The position numbers and the translations under genes were made by a program. Below the pieces are notes generated by a model that was not told the DNA's origin, searched no databases, and worked only from the letters and a program-made list of their open reading frames with translations. Source: UMGS1889 sp964540575 (GTDB lineage Bacteria > Bacillota > Clostridia > Oscillospirales > Ruminococcaceae). From it: a stretch of DNA of 54,809 bases. Below, one piece after another: positions 16,805-25,971 of this stretch; within the stretch, counting starts at the first letter, position 1, and each line of letters opens with the position of its first letter. The stretch is from positions 1-54,809 of the forward strand of contig CAZINI010000017.1 in the NCBI GenBank assembly GCA_964540575.1, read 5' to 3'.

Positions 16805-19800
16805 TCACTTCATAACAATATCCAAAAGGCTCTGATAGCTGTCCACCGCATCATATCTCACATTGCCCGTCGAAATATCATTAAACAGCTTTTTAGCACA
16901 GGAAATTTTCGCCTGCTCAATGGGACGGAGGTCCAGACTTTCCATTGTGCCTTTTGTTTCGGCAATAAAGAAAATGTGCTTGACCTTGCCCTCATAAAAC
17001 GCTATTGCCCAGTCGGGAGAGTAATTTCCGACGGGTGTGGGAATAGCAAATCCCCTCGGCAGCTTTGCATATACGCAAACCTCGTCAGCCTTGTCCAGCT
17101 CACGAACAAATCTCCGCTCAACGCTCTCCTCGGCTGTACCGTCTGTGAAAACATAATCCTGAACAGCCTTTTTCGCCGCAAACGCCTTGTCAATGCCCTG
17201 AGAATTTTTCTGTGCGGTAAAAATGGTGCTGTCGTACGGTTCCTCGGAGCTTTCGGTGTATGTGATATGCTCAACAATCATTGTGGCTTTCTGCTCGTTG
17301 ATAAGCCGTGTCACCTTTGAAATAAATTCCTCGGGATTGTTCCCGAACATATACAGCTTTTCGGGATATATCGCTTTTAAAATTGCCGTAACCGTTCTTC
17401 GTGTAAGAACGGTTCCCTCTGCAATTTTTCCCACAAGGTCATATTTTATCCTGCTTGTTTCGGCGTGTCTGAGTGTCTGAGTTCTTGTCTTTTCACCGCC
17501 GAAGGACGCTCCCCTGTCAACCTCGTATTCGTTCATATTTCTTTTCTGCTGTCCTACGGTTGTTGTGTAAAGCAGCTCGGAAACATTCAGCTTTTCGTTG
17601 ATATATGCAGCCGCCTTTTGTATCAGTTCATTGCTGTCAAAATCAACGGTGTAAGCATATTTGTGATTAATATATCCCCAAAGCTTCTGAAATTCAGCCT
17701 TGTGGAAATTATCATTAAGAGGATTGTCCTTGACCTTTGTTTCACGTCCGTCTGCGATCATATCCTTGAGAACGCTTTCATCAAATACAGCCTGAACAAG
17801 CTTGTGAACGCCCTCGGAAATATCCTTTATCTCCTCGGGAACAGCCGCAAGAGCGTTATTCGCCAAGTCCGTTCTGTACTTGTCGGTAACATTGTCATTA
17901 TTGTCGATATAATCATTTTTTGACAAGTAATGATGAATGATTTTCGCCTGTGTCTTGTCAATAACAACGGCTTCATCGCCCGACATAACAGTCTTGCCCT
18001 CGAAGTATTCGACAGTCGCCTTAGTCGGTCTGTCATACAATTCTTTCTTAATATCCGACTGCAAATCGCTTACAAAATCCTTGTAGCTTTCGCTGGCAAT
18101 TACAGTAAGCATATTTACATTATGGACTGTATCACCGAGAGTTTCCCTGTCCATACGATTTCCGCTTTGATTTACGCAAAGGCGGAGTCCCCGACCCACT
18201 TCCTGACGTTTTGCCGTTTGATTGTCGGAGTGCTTCAATGTGCATATCTGAAATACATTCGGATTGTCCCAGCCCTCACGAAGTGCGGAATGTGAGAAAA
18301 TGAAACGTGTAGGCTCGTCAAAGCTAAGCAGACGCTCCTTGTTTTTAAGGATAAGGTCATACGCCGAAATATCATCGGAAAACTCGCTTCCACGTTTGAG
18401 CTGACTGTCAACGCTGTGTCCCGTTTTTTTGTCAATGCTGAAATATCCCTTGTGAACAGCCTTTTCATCGCTGCACATTTCACGGAGATATTTTTGATAG
18501 GGTGTATCTTCAAGTGTAAGCTTTTCATTCAGAATACTGTTGTATTCCTCCTCGAAAATAACGCCGTATTCGCCCAAAACTTCATCACCGTTTTCATCGT
18601 ATTGACGATACTTTGCGACCTCATCAATAAAGAAAAGTGACAGGCACTTTATCCCCATTTCAAACAGCTTTTCTTCCTTTTCAAAATGAGAAAGAATAGT
18701 TTCCCTTATCTGAATACGCCGCATATCCTTTTCGGAAACATCGCCCTTGACCTCGCTGACGCTTATGCTTTCACCGTTAGTGAATGTGACCGTCCGTGCC
18801 ATAGGGTCTATCTCCGAAACGGTATAGCCCTTGTACTGTTCCATTTCTTTTGAAATGTAAAAAAGGTCATCACCAACGCCCACAATTCGAGTTTCACGGT
18901 TGATAGACTTGTTATAACCTATTTCCAGTTCAATTCTTGCCATAGGCGGCTTTTTCGGGCTGATAACAATTTCCTCAAGGAACAGATAACTGTCCGTTCC
19001 ACGAAAATTTTTCACCTCAAATCCCTTGACCTCTATCTTCTTTACAAGCCGCTGATTATACGCTTCCAACGCATCAAGAACATAGACCATATTATGCTCG
19101 TTCTTATGTGTTGCGGAATAATTCAGCGTAAACAGAGGATTGAAATTCGCAAGAGCCTTCTGCGTTACCGCACCGCCCATTTTCTGCGGTTCATCAAGGA
19201 TAATGATAGGTCTGTTTGCCTTGATAACGTCAATCGGTCTGCGTGAACCGAACTCATCACGCTTGGAATAGATAATTCTCGCTTCCTTGCTCTTTCCGTC
19301 CTCTTTCAGCGACGATGCAAATGCCTGCGTATTGATTATCATCACATTAATTCCGCCGTCTGAGGAAAAGCTGTCAAGCTGAGTAAGATTTGAGCTGTTA
19401 TACACGAAAAATCTCGCACGTTTTCCGTAATGCTCCATAAAATGGTCGGAAGTCATCTCAAATGATTTCTTTACGCCCTCACGGATAGCAATGCTCGGAA
19501 CAACAACGATAAATTTCGTCCAGCCGTAACGCTTGTTCAGTTCGAACATTGTCTTTATGTAAACATAGGTCTTGCCCGTACCCGTTTCCATTTCAATATC
19601 AAGACTGCATCTGCCTAAATCTTTTACAAGCCCCCGAGATATTTTGATGTTATTGTCCCTTTGCAGCTTTTGGATATTTTCAAGTAACTGATTATCCGTA
19701 AGCTCAATATCGTCATTTTTAAAGCCTGTATCATCGTAAATGTCGGCTTCGTCATCACCTAAAAAACTTGTCTGAACGACAGAAGGACGTTCCATTGTTC

Positions 19801-19912
19801 CCAAGTCACGGATATATCCGCTGTTCTTATGATAACCTTGTCCGCTGAATACTTTTATTACCGAGTCTACGGCGTCGGTCTGGTACTGCTGTACTTTGAA
19901 TTTAAAATTCAT
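16805..19912 (-). CDS. res: Type III restriction enzyme Res subunit
   Basis: A 1035-residue restriction subunit: an ATP-dependent SF2 translocase joined to a nuclease. Walker A METGTGKTYVY is near residue 110, the DEAD-box equivalent IILDEPQKMGG near 240, motif III-like SATHKNEHN near 260, and motif VI QEVGRGLRL near 570. The C-terminal nuclease shows YSPDWAIAF and FFIAETKG (about 963-985), the PD...ExK pattern of type III Res proteins. Its length is normal for the family. With Mod it would cut DNA between unmethylated, oppositely oriented sites. The ribosome binding site is weak (AGTGAAGTGA), and a gap of 158 bases holding an opposite-strand promoter separates it from the DUF3644 gene. Confidence 0.93.
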   Translation of the reverse strand: MNFKFKVQQYQTDAVDSVIKVFSGQGYHKNSGYIRDLGTMERPSVVQTSFLGDDEADIYDDTGFKNDDIELTDNQLLENIQKLQRDNNIKISRGLVKDLGRCSLDIEMETGTGKTYVYIKTMFELNKRYGWTKFIVVVPSIAIREGVKKSFEMTSDHFMEHYGKRARFFVYNSSNLTQLDSFSSDGGINVMIINTQAFASSLKEDGKSKEARIIYSKRDEFGSRRPIDVIKANRPIIILDEPQKMGGAVTQKALANFNPLFTLNYSATHKNEHNMVYVLDALEAYNQRLVKKIEVKGFEVKNFRGTDSYLFLEEIVISPKKPPMARIELEIGYNKSINRETRIVGVGDDLFYISKEMEQYKGYTVSEIDPMARTVTFTNGESISVSEVKGDVSEKDMRRIQIRETILSHFEKEEKLFEMGIKCLSLFFIDEVAKYRQYDENGDEVLGEYGVIFEEEYNSILNEKLTLEDTPYQKYLREMCSDEKAVHKGYFSIDKKTGHSVDSQLKRGSEFSDDISAYDLILKNKERLLSFDEPTRFIFSHSALREGWDNPNVFQICTLKHSDNQTAKRQEVGRGLRLCVNQSGNRMDRETLGDTVHNVNMLTVIASESYKDFVSDLQSDIKKELYDRPTKATVEYFEGKTVMSGDEAVVIDKTQAKIIHHYLSKNDYIDNNDNVTDKYRTDLANNALAAVPEEIKDISEGVHKLVQAVFDESVLKDMIADGRETKVKDNPLNDNFHKAEFQKLWGYINHKYAYTVDFDSNELIQKAAAYINEKLNVSELLYTTTVGQQKRNMNEYEVDRGASFGGEKTRTQTLRHAETSRIKYDLVGKIAEGTVLTRRTVTAILKAIYPEKLYMFGNNPEEFISKVTRLINEQKATMIVEHITYTESSEEPYDSTIFTAQKNSQGIDKAFAAKKAVQDYVFTDGTAEESVERRFVRELDKADEVCVYAKLPRGFAIPTPVGNYSPDWAIAFYEGKVKHIFFIAETKGTMESLDLRPIEQAKISCAKKLFNDISTGNVRYDAVDSYQSLLDIVMK

Positions 19913-19979
19913 TTTTTCACTTCACTTTCAAATTCGGGGCAGAGTTTTGTTTATTATGCACAAATTGCAATTCTGAATA

Positions 19980-20008
19980 TTGACAAATCACATTGCATAT
20001 GCTATACT
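19980..20008 (+). promoter_or_regulatory. Consensus promoter firing away from res, for a small RNA
   Basis: TTGACA (19980-19985) and TATACT (20003-20008) are 17 bases apart on the plus strand, although all surrounding genes run on the minus strand. Its predicted start at about 20015 coincides with the first base of a stem described in the next entry. Confidence 0.8.
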
Positions 20009-20014
20009 ATGAAT

Positions 20015-20108
20015 AAGTTAACTCGTGAAGGATTACGGCTGGGTTCCCGAATGGGAGTAGGCGTTTACGCTTAGAATTCCTTTGCCCCTGGGGTTGACTT
20101 ATTTTTTT
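20015..20108 (+). ncRNA. Candidate structured small RNA, antisense to the DUF3644 gene end
   Basis: A transcript of about 94 nt would begin with AAGTTAAC (20015-20022) and end with GTTGACTT (20093-20100), which pair with one G-U, followed by ATTTTTTT (20101-20108). Inside are AAGGA/TCCTT, TTCCC-GAAT-GGGAG and GCG-TTTA-CGC, giving a closed multibranch fold. The only ATG nearby (20009) lies upstream of the predicted start, so a coding role is unlikely. The 3' third overlaps the end of the DUF3644 coding region in antisense. Family unknown. Confidence 0.6.
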
Positions 20109-21060
20109 GCATTCTTTCTTTAAGATTCTGAATTATATTTTCAGGGTCTTTTTTTATTTCGTCAACTATAAAATCTATGGTCTGCAATGAATAACTGTAT
20201 TGCGGCTGTGAGAACATTTTTGATGTATAGCACAGCTTGTTGTTACCCTTAATATCATAGTATTTGCAAAACAAATTAAAATGATACATATTAAATTTAA
20301 TATTTATTTTGAGCTTTTCCAATCGCCTATTGATCTCCGAACAACATTTTTTGGCTGTGTATTTATATGTATCATTAGGGTCTTGCATCTGTTTTAATAT
20401 TTTTACAGATGTATCAGCCGAATTATCAATTCTGACAAGCGTTGCCGCACTGTTTTTATCCTTTGTAATATAATAATGATGGTCAACACGAATTGCGAAA
20501 CGATCATTATTTTCATTTATAACAGGCTTTAATTCCTCATTGACGCCGATAAGTCTTTCAGCAATTTCTATGGGATATTTCGCCCTAATTTCATCAGCAT
20601 TTAATGCATTATAGCTTACAGTCAAAGTCAGAAAATTCTGTGGAATGATCTCCGTCATATCAACATTGTGAAAAGCCTGCATTTTTTCAATAAAATTAAA
20701 AACAGCTGCCTGAAAAAGAGGAATATAAACCATTTCATATTCCTCTGTTATAAAATGCGTTCCCGTATTTCTAAGTTCAATTATTTTTTCAAGATTTTTT
20801 CTGAGAGGGTCCTTGTCATTAGTAAATACTTTTTTAACGCAATTTTCAAGCGTAATTGTCCTGCTTGGATTGTCCTTATAATAAATGCTGTCATTGCCCA
20901 TTGTATTTATCATATGTGCTTTCAGCATAAGTTCCCAGGCATTGCAGATAAAAAAGCTGAATCCCTCTACACGATACTTTATAGACGGCTTATTATACAC
21001 CTCGATAGCCATCATAAAGGCTTCCTTGGATTTATCGACAAGTTTTTCTGTAATATCCAT
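20071..21060 (-). CDS. DUF3644 protein, HEPN-like, inside the RM operon
   Basis: A 329-residue protein matching the DUF3644 pattern: an N-terminal helical part with KPSIKYRVEGFSFFICNAWE and, at 97-102, RNTGTH, which fits the HEPN signature RN-x3-H. The C-terminal half (YPIEIAERLIGVNEELKPV, then a beta-rich stretch RFAIRVDHHYYITKDKNSA) is typical of the family. The ATG at 21060 is preferred over upstream codons because AGGAAGG lies before it and it follows the Mod stop after one base, suggesting translational coupling. DUF3644 genes are often found with restriction systems; an RNase role is inferred from the motif and is not shown. Confidence 0.8.
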   Translation of the reverse strand: MDITEKLVDKSKEAFMMAIEVYNKPSIKYRVEGFSFFICNAWELMLKAHMINTMGNDSIYYKDNPSRTITLENCVKKVFTNDKDPLRKNLEKIIELRNTGTHFITEEYEMVYIPLFQAAVFNFIEKMQAFHNVDMTEIIPQNFLTLTVSYNALNADEIRAKYPIEIAERLIGVNEELKPVINENNDRFAIRVDHHYYITKDKNSAATLVRIDNSADTSVKILKQMQDPNDTYKYTAKKCCSEINRRLEKLKINIKFNMYHFNLFCKYYDIKGNNKLCYTSKMFSQPQYSYSLQTIDFIVDEIKKDPENIIQNLKERMQKNKSTPGAKEF

Positions 21061-21061
21061 A

Positions 21062-22996
21062 TCACAGCACCTTCCTAATAGTCCCCGGCGAATAAGCCGC
21101 AAAAATCTGCTCAAAATTAGCAGCCACGCTGTCACTTGCCATAGAACTGTCCCGCATAACAAAATAGTGCGGCTTCTGCTTTGCAATTTCGGTTATAACT
21201 TCCTCGGTGACCGCATCATCAAAGCAGGCGATAAGATAGTTATCCTCAACATTAAACACCTTTTTGCCGCCAATTTCGCTTTCGCTAATTTTGCTTGACA
21301 GCAGAATGCCCAGGTCAAGCATGACCTGAAACAGAAGGTCTTCGGGGGTTCTGTCCTCCTTGATATTGTCGGCAAGACTGTCAAGCAGATTGGGCTGAAA
21401 ATCGGCGGGATCGTAGTAAACGTCTTTCATATTTGTGCTGTCAACTTTGAGGACACGGAAACCCACATCTAATGCAGAATTCTTAACGCATAATGCATAA
21501 TTCTCGCATTTTGTCATTTTGCATTCAGCATTATGCATTATGCATTGTGAATTATGAATTATCTTCGCTCCTGCACGTCTTATGCGTTCCTTGCCTATTT
21601 CGCAAATGTTTTTATAACCTTGTTTTGAACCGCTGCTTCCTGCCGAACAAGGCTCGGGTATCTGGACCATAATAAACTTTCTTGACGCATTCTCCTCGGC
21701 ATTAAGCTGCATGACCGCATGTGCGGTCGTTGCAGAGCCCGAGAAGAAATCAAGAATGATCGAATCGGGCTTTGATGCAATAAGAAGCATTTGCCTGATA
21801 AGCGTTGTAGGCTTTGGAGTATCAAACGGAGGCTTGCTTTCAAACAAAGTCTTTACCTCTTTATTGGCAGCATCATTATGACCGACTTCATCAAATCCCC
21901 ACCAAGTAATGGGCACCCTTCCTTGCTGAACTTCGTTTAAATAGCGTTTAAGCTGTGGGGCACCCTTCCCGTTTTTCCCGAAATATATCCTGTTTTCAGC
22001 CAGCCAGACAGACATAGTTTCCTTACTTGCACGCCAACAGCTGCCCTCGGGAGGATAGTATTCTTTCCCGGTATTTGGATTTACAATAGGATACACACCT
22101 GACTGAGAAAATGATTTTACAAGAAGATTATCGCTTCTCCATAAACCTTTTCCATCTCCGTCATCATTTTTGTACGGTGCATTTTGTTCAGCAGTACGGG
22201 GAAGAAGATTTCTGTCGAAGCTGTCGATATTTCTAGCGTAAACAACGATATAATCATGTGTCGTTGAAAACCCTTTTGCATCATTTGTCGCTGCATATTT
22301 TTTCTGCCAAACAATATTCGCAATAAAGTTTTTTTCACCGAATATCTCATCGCAGAGCTTCAGCAGATTTTTGATCTCATGGTCATCGATACTGATAAAA
22401 ATTGCTCCGTCATCTTTAAGAAGATCTTTTGCTAATTTCAATCTGGGATAGATCATATTTAACCAATTTGTATGAAAACGTCCGTTGCTTTCGGTGTTTT
22501 GAGAAAGACGATTTCCTGCATCATCTGACTGTCCGCTGTGAGCAAGATATTCAGCAACGCTTTCCGTAAAATTATCGTTATACACAAAATCATTTCCCGT
22601 GTTATAAGGCGGGTCTATGTAAATCATTTTTATTTTCCCGAGATAGGTTTCCCGCAAAAGCTTCAACGCCTCCAGATTATCCCCCTCAATATAGAGATTT
22701 TCCGTATTGTCAAAGTCAACGCTTTCCTCACGGCAGGGACGAAGCGTGTTTGAAGTAGGGGAATTTGCAAGCAGGACAGACTTGTTTTTATCGGGCCAAG
22801 TGAAACGATAACGTTCGTCCTTGCCTTCCACCACCGATGCGGAAATTTCCTGCATAAGAACATCTTTATCTATGGCACGGACTGTTTCACCTGTTTTTAG
22901 GTCAATAGTTTCCGTAACGGCATTCGGGAACAGTTCGGCAAGCTTTCGAAAATTCTCGTCCGATTTGTCGGGTGTGTGCATATTCAGTTTATCCAT
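21062..22996 (-). CDS. mod: Type III DNA N6-adenine methyltransferase Mod
   Basis: A 644-residue methyltransferase that protects the host sites and provides target recognition for Res. The catalytic motif DPPYNTGNDF starts at residue 128 and precedes the SAM-binding motif ILDFFSGSATTAHAV (about 410), the order of beta-class N6-adenine enzymes typical of type III Mod. The central region (about 200-370) should hold the target recognition domain. The ATG at 22996 has GAGGAGG upstream and overlaps the previous gene by 8 bases. Around residues 480-510 an insertion rich in Asn, Cys, Met and His is encoded by a palindromic AT-rich repeat (21476-21560). The C-terminal continuation (DVGFRVLKVDSTNMKDVYYDP) is normal, so the insert is tolerated in frame. 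Confidence 0.93.
   Translation of the reverse strand: MDKLNMHTPDKSDENFRKLAELFPNAVTETIDLKTGETVRAIDKDVLMQEISASVVEGKDERYRFTWPDKNKSVLLANSPTSNTLRPCREESVDFDNTENLYIEGDNLEALKLLRETYLGKIKMIYIDPPYNTGNDFVYNDNFTESVAEYLAHSGQSDDAGNRLSQNTESNGRFHTNWLNMIYPRLKLAKDLLKDDGAIFISIDDHEIKNLLKLCDEIFGEKNFIANIVWQKKYAATNDAKGFSTTHDYIVVYARNIDSFDRNLLPRTAEQNAPYKNDDGDGKGLWRSDNLLVKSFSQSGVYPIVNPNTGKEYYPPEGSCWRASKETMSVWLAENRIYFGKNGKGAPQLKRYLNEVQQGRVPITWWGFDEVGHNDAANKEVKTLFESKPPFDTPKPTTLIRQMLLIASKPDSIILDFFSGSATTAHAVMQLNAEENASRKFIMVQIPEPCSAGSSGSKQGYKNICEIGKERIRRAGAKIIHNSQCIMHNAECKMTKCENYALCVKNSALDVGFRVLKVDSTNMKDVYYDPADFQPNLLDSLADNIKEDRTPEDLLFQVMLDLGILLSSKISESEIGGKKVFNVEDNYLIACFDDAVTEEVITEIAKQKPHYFVMRDSSMASDSVAANFEQIFAAYSPGTIRKVL
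21476..21560. repeat. Palindromic AT-rich element inserted in mod
   Basis: Overlapping ATTATGCAT, CATAATGCATAATTC and ATTGTGAATTATGAATT units, closely resembling the sequence at 54756-54787 in non-coding DNA. It keeps the Mod frame open and adds about 28-30 residues in a linker between the catalytic part and the C-terminal domain. Confidence 0.7.
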
Positions 22997-23837
22997 TAAG
23001 TGCCTCCTCGAATTTGGTGATAAGCTGATTTGCCGCAACTATTTTCTTATCATAGACTATCCAGTCGCTGACAGAAGCGTTGGCATCCACATTGTGAATA
23101 TAGTAAAATCCTATCCTCGTGTTATCACGGCATTTACCGCCCACATGATGCAGGGTAAAAAACGGAACATTCAATGCCCGTGAGATCTTAAACTGAATGT
23201 CATAATTTCTCTTGTCATCATAATAAGGCTGCCAATCCTCGACCTTTTTAGACGGAGCACGTTTTACTTCTATCATAACATATCGGTTATTGTAATAGAG
23301 AATGTCAAAATCCTGTTTCACAATATGTGCGGATAATTTCGTTCTGCTCCACAAATGAAACGCATCTGCTATTCGGCGGTTTTTTGCTTTCAGAGTTCCG
23401 CTGTCATTAAAGGATCTGCCTATTGTCCGATAAATGAAATCCACAAACTCATCGCTGCTGTACAGCTTCTCATCTTCCATATCGGGATATATGGGCTTTG
23501 CCGCAAACACCATAGCGTCAATATCGCTTTCCGTCATAGTATTTGCATCGCCTGTCTTATAAGCTGCCATAACGAACTTTATGTTTGTGCTCTTTGCCAA
23601 ATGCTTTCCACGGTCAAACAGATTTTTAAATGTTGGGTCTGCCAGATATTTTTGCCTGAGTTCCGAGATAGCAGTACCTGCTTCGGAAATCTCGTTCAAG
23701 CCGACTGTCAGGAGAATAACTTTTATCTCGGTAATACTGTTCTGCTCATATCCCACAAGCAGCAGATTGCAGTCGTTATCTCCTATTGTAATTTTTTGCG
23801 GATCAAAATTTTTCAGATATTGCTGTAATTCGTCCAC
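22989..23837 (-). CDS. Nuclease-fold-like protein heading the type III RM operon
   Basis: A 282-residue protein of no family I can name. Residues 176-195 read DFDILYYNNRYVMIEVKRAP: D178 and E190-V-K192 form a D-x11-E-x-K pattern on predicted beta strands, as in PD-(D/E)xK nucleases and their inactive relatives. The N-terminal half is mixed alpha/beta (LLLVGYEQNSITEIKVILLT). It starts with GTG (23837) behind a G-rich site and is first in the operon, overlapping mod by 8 bases, so it is probably translated in step with mod. It may be an accessory nuclease or a specificity factor; function unproven. Confidence 0.75.
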   Translation of the reverse strand: MDELQQYLKNFDPQKITIGDNDCNLLLVGYEQNSITEIKVILLTVGLNEISEAGTAISELRQKYLADPTFKNLFDRGKHLAKSTNIKFVMAAYKTGDANTMTESDIDAMVFAAKPIYPDMEDEKLYSSDEFVDFIYRTIGRSFNDSGTLKAKNRRIADAFHLWSRTKLSAHIVKQDFDILYYNNRYVMIEVKRAPSKKVEDWQPYYDDKRNYDIQFKISRALNVPFFTLHHVGGKCRDNTRIGFYYIHNVDANASVSDWIVYDKKIVAANQLITKFEEALNG

Positions 23838-23877
23838 TATTTTACGCCCCCAAAGTTTTTATATTCCTATATTAAAC

Positions 23878-23906
23878 ATTTTACCACGGCACGCCGATTT
23901 TTTCAA
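23878..23906 (-). promoter_or_regulatory. Promoter of the type III RM operon with internal palindrome
   Basis: Minus-strand TTGAAA (23906-23901) and TAAAAT (23883-23878) have a 17-base spacer that contains CGGC-GT-GCCG, a small palindrome well placed for a repressor. The remainder of the gap to 24112 is AT-rich and carries a partial inverted-repeat element. Confidence 0.65.
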
Positions 23907-23942
23907 GTGTAAAATTATCGGCTGTTTCTTAGCGAAATATAA

Positions 23943-24112
23943 TACTAATCTTTCATCAATATGTAGACAAAACGCCAAAATAATTTACATAACTTCAAAT
24001 GAGAATTGTCAAGAAAACAGAAGCGATTCAGTGCGTACTCAATAACTGCATTTTCAAAACGCTTTATTTGAAAAAACAAAGAATTTTCCACCCTTTCACC
24101 CGCTTTGTCTAC
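23943..24112. repeat. Partial copy of the TACTAATCTTTAA element family
   Basis: TACTAATCTTTCATC at 23943, then ATGTAGACAAAACG, matches the ends of the element at 39191-39403 and the end at 54617. The right side only retains CGCTTTGTCTAC (24101-24112), complementary to the GTAGACAAAACG part, so the outer right terminus is missing or degenerate. Confidence 0.45.
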
Positions 24113-24140
24113 TTGCAAATTTATCATAATGTGCTATAAT
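24113..24140 (+). promoter_or_regulatory. Promoter of the GH127 gene
   Basis: TTGCAA (24113-24118), 16 bases, TATAAT (24135-24140). The start near 24147 leaves a leader of about 28 bases with CGGAGG before the ATG at 24175. The imperfect -35 would suit activation, for instance by the AraC protein encoded opposite. Confidence 0.65.
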
Positions 24141-24174
24141 ATTTTTAGCACATCATCATTCGGAGGTAAATACT

Positions 24175-25971
24175 ATGCTAAAACAAATAAATATTGAAAA
24201 TGCACATCTTCTTCCGGGACTTTTCAAGGAACGTGCCGACATAAACAGGGCGTATCTTATGGAGCTGAAAACAGAAAATCTTTTGCAGAATTTCTATCTT
24301 GAAGCCTGCATACGCACCGACAGGGACGTTTCCGAAATGCACCTTGGCTGGGAGTCGCCCACCTGCCAGCTGAGGGGACATTTTCTCGGTCATTGGCTGT
24401 CCGCCGCATCACTGCTAATTGCCCAAAATAACGACCGTGAGCTGAAAGCAAAGCTTGATATTATCATTGACGAGCTTGAACGCTGTCAGAAGCAAAACGG
24501 CGGGAAATGGATAGGCTCTGTCCCCGAAAAATATTTCAAAATGCTTGAAACGGACGAATATATCTGGTCGCCGCAGTACACCCTGCACAAAACGCTGCTG
24601 GGACTTTATCACAGTGCAATGTACGCCAAAAACGAAAAGGCACTCGTTATTTTAAGCAATGCCGCCGACTGGTATCTTGACTGGACTTCGGATATGCAAA
24701 ATAAAAACCCCCACGCCGTTTACAGCGGCGAAGAGGGCGGTATGCTGGAGGTATGGGCAGGCTTGTATCAGCTTACGGGAAACGAAAAATTTTCCACCTT
24801 GGCTGAGAGATATTCTCACCCGTCAATTTTCAAAAAGCTTGCCGACAGCGGCGACCCATTATCCAACTGCCATGCAAACGCAAGTATCCCATGGGCACAC
24901 GGTGCTGCTAAAATGTATGAGGTCACGGGAGATGAAAAGTGGCTGGACCTTGTAAAAAGCTTCTGGAAATGTGCCGTCACAGACAGAGAAGCATTCTGCA
25001 CGGGCGGTCAGAATTCGGGCGAATTCTGGATCCCTCCCCACAAGCTTGGAATGTTCATCGGAGAACGCACTCAGGAATTCTGCACAGTCTACAATATGGT
25101 TCGGCTTGCGGATTATCTTTTCCGATTTACGGGAGATACCGCATACCTTGATTATATGGAGAAAAATCTCTACAACGGCTTTCTTGCTCAGCAGAATAAA
25201 TTCACGGGAATGCCTGCATATTTCCTGCCGATGAAGCCCGGCAGCGTGAAAAAATGGGGCAGCAAAACTCACGATTTCTGGTGCTGTCACGGCACGACGG
25301 TGCAGGCACACACTATTTATCCGCAGCTGTGCTTTTATGAGGACAGCGAGAAAAACCGTCTTGTTGTCGGACAGTACATAAACTCCGAGTACAAGAGAAA
25401 CGAAAATGTTTCCGTGACACAAAGCGTTGATATGAAATATTATAACGACGGTGCATCATTTGACGAGCACGATGACAGCAGAATGTCCCGCTGGTATATC
25501 AAGCTGAATATCAAGGCGGAAAAGCCCGAAAAATTCACATTATCGCTTCGCATTCCCGAATGGATAAACGGTGCTCCCGTTGTCTATATGAACGGCGAGG
25601 AAATAAAAAATGTGACCGTCAAAAACGGTTATTTTGACATAGACCGAACTTGGGAAACCGATACGGTAAATCTTTATTTTCCTGCTGCACTGACGACCTC
25701 TTCACTGCCCGATATGCCGAAGCTCACGGCGTTTGCGGAGGGTCCCGTTGTGCTTGCGGGACTGTGCGAAAAGGACTGCGGAATATATATGAATGACGGC
25801 AAACCCGAAAGTGCTCTCACATACACCACCGAGCATACATACAGCACATTCCCGTGGCAGCAGAGCGTTTACCGCACTGTTGATCAGCCCGAAAATTTCG
25901 ATTTTGTTCCGCTGTACGAGGTCACGGACGAGCCGTATACCATATATTTTACAAAGAAAAATTTCAGTTGA
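24175..25971 (+). CDS. Beta-L-arabinofuranosidase, GH127 family (DUF1680)
   Basis: A 598-residue glycoside hydrolase that removes beta-L-arabinofuranose from plant hydroxyproline-rich glycoproteins or arabino-oligosaccharides. The family's Zn-binding and nucleophile Cys cluster is visible: QEFC gives E301 and C303, and WCCHG gives C370 and C371, matching the Glu-Cys...Cys-Cys arrangement of characterised GH127 enzymes. The N-terminal half is an alpha/alpha barrel (RGHFLGHWLSAASLLIAQ, WSPQYTLHKTLLGLYHS) and the C-terminal part is beta-rich. There is no signal peptide, so it acts in the cytoplasm on imported oligosaccharides; no transporter gene lies beside it. GH146 is an alternative. The 3' end overlaps the convergent AraC gene by 8 bases. 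Confidence 0.9.
   Translation: MLKQINIENAHLLPGLFKERADINRAYLMELKTENLLQNFYLEACIRTDRDVSEMHLGWESPTCQLRGHFLGHWLSAASLLIAQNNDRELKAKLDIIIDELERCQKQNGGKWIGSVPEKYFKMLETDEYIWSPQYTLHKTLLGLYHSAMYAKNEKALVILSNAADWYLDWTSDMQNKNPHAVYSGEEGGMLEVWAGLYQLTGNEKFSTLAERYSHPSIFKKLADSGDPLSNCHANASIPWAHGAAKMYEVTGDEKWLDLVKSFWKCAVTDREAFCTGGQNSGEFWIPPHKLGMFIGERTQEFCTVYNMVRLADYLFRFTGDTAYLDYMEKNLYNGFLAQQNKFTGMPAYFLPMKPGSVKKWGSKTHDFWCCHGTTVQAHTIYPQLCFYEDSEKNRLVVGQYINSEYKRNENVSVTQSVDMKYYNDGASFDEHDDSRMSRWYIKLNIKAEKPEKFTLSLRIPEWINGAPVVYMNGEEIKNVTVKNGYFDIDRTWETDTVNLYFPAALTTSSLPDMPKLTAFAEGPVVLAGLCEKDCGIYMNDGKPESALTYTTEHTYSTFPWQQSVYRTVDQPENFDFVPLYEVTDEPYTIYFTKKNFS

Noticed and set aside
16601..17320. 239-codon plus-strand frame starting in the hairpin after the RM operon
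   Set aside because: It runs opposite the conserved nuclease end of Res and starts in a terminator-like hairpin.
20009..20074. 21-codon plus-strand ORF after the consensus promoter
   Set aside because: Its ATG lies upstream of the predicted transcription start and has no ribosome binding site; a structured RNA explains the region better.
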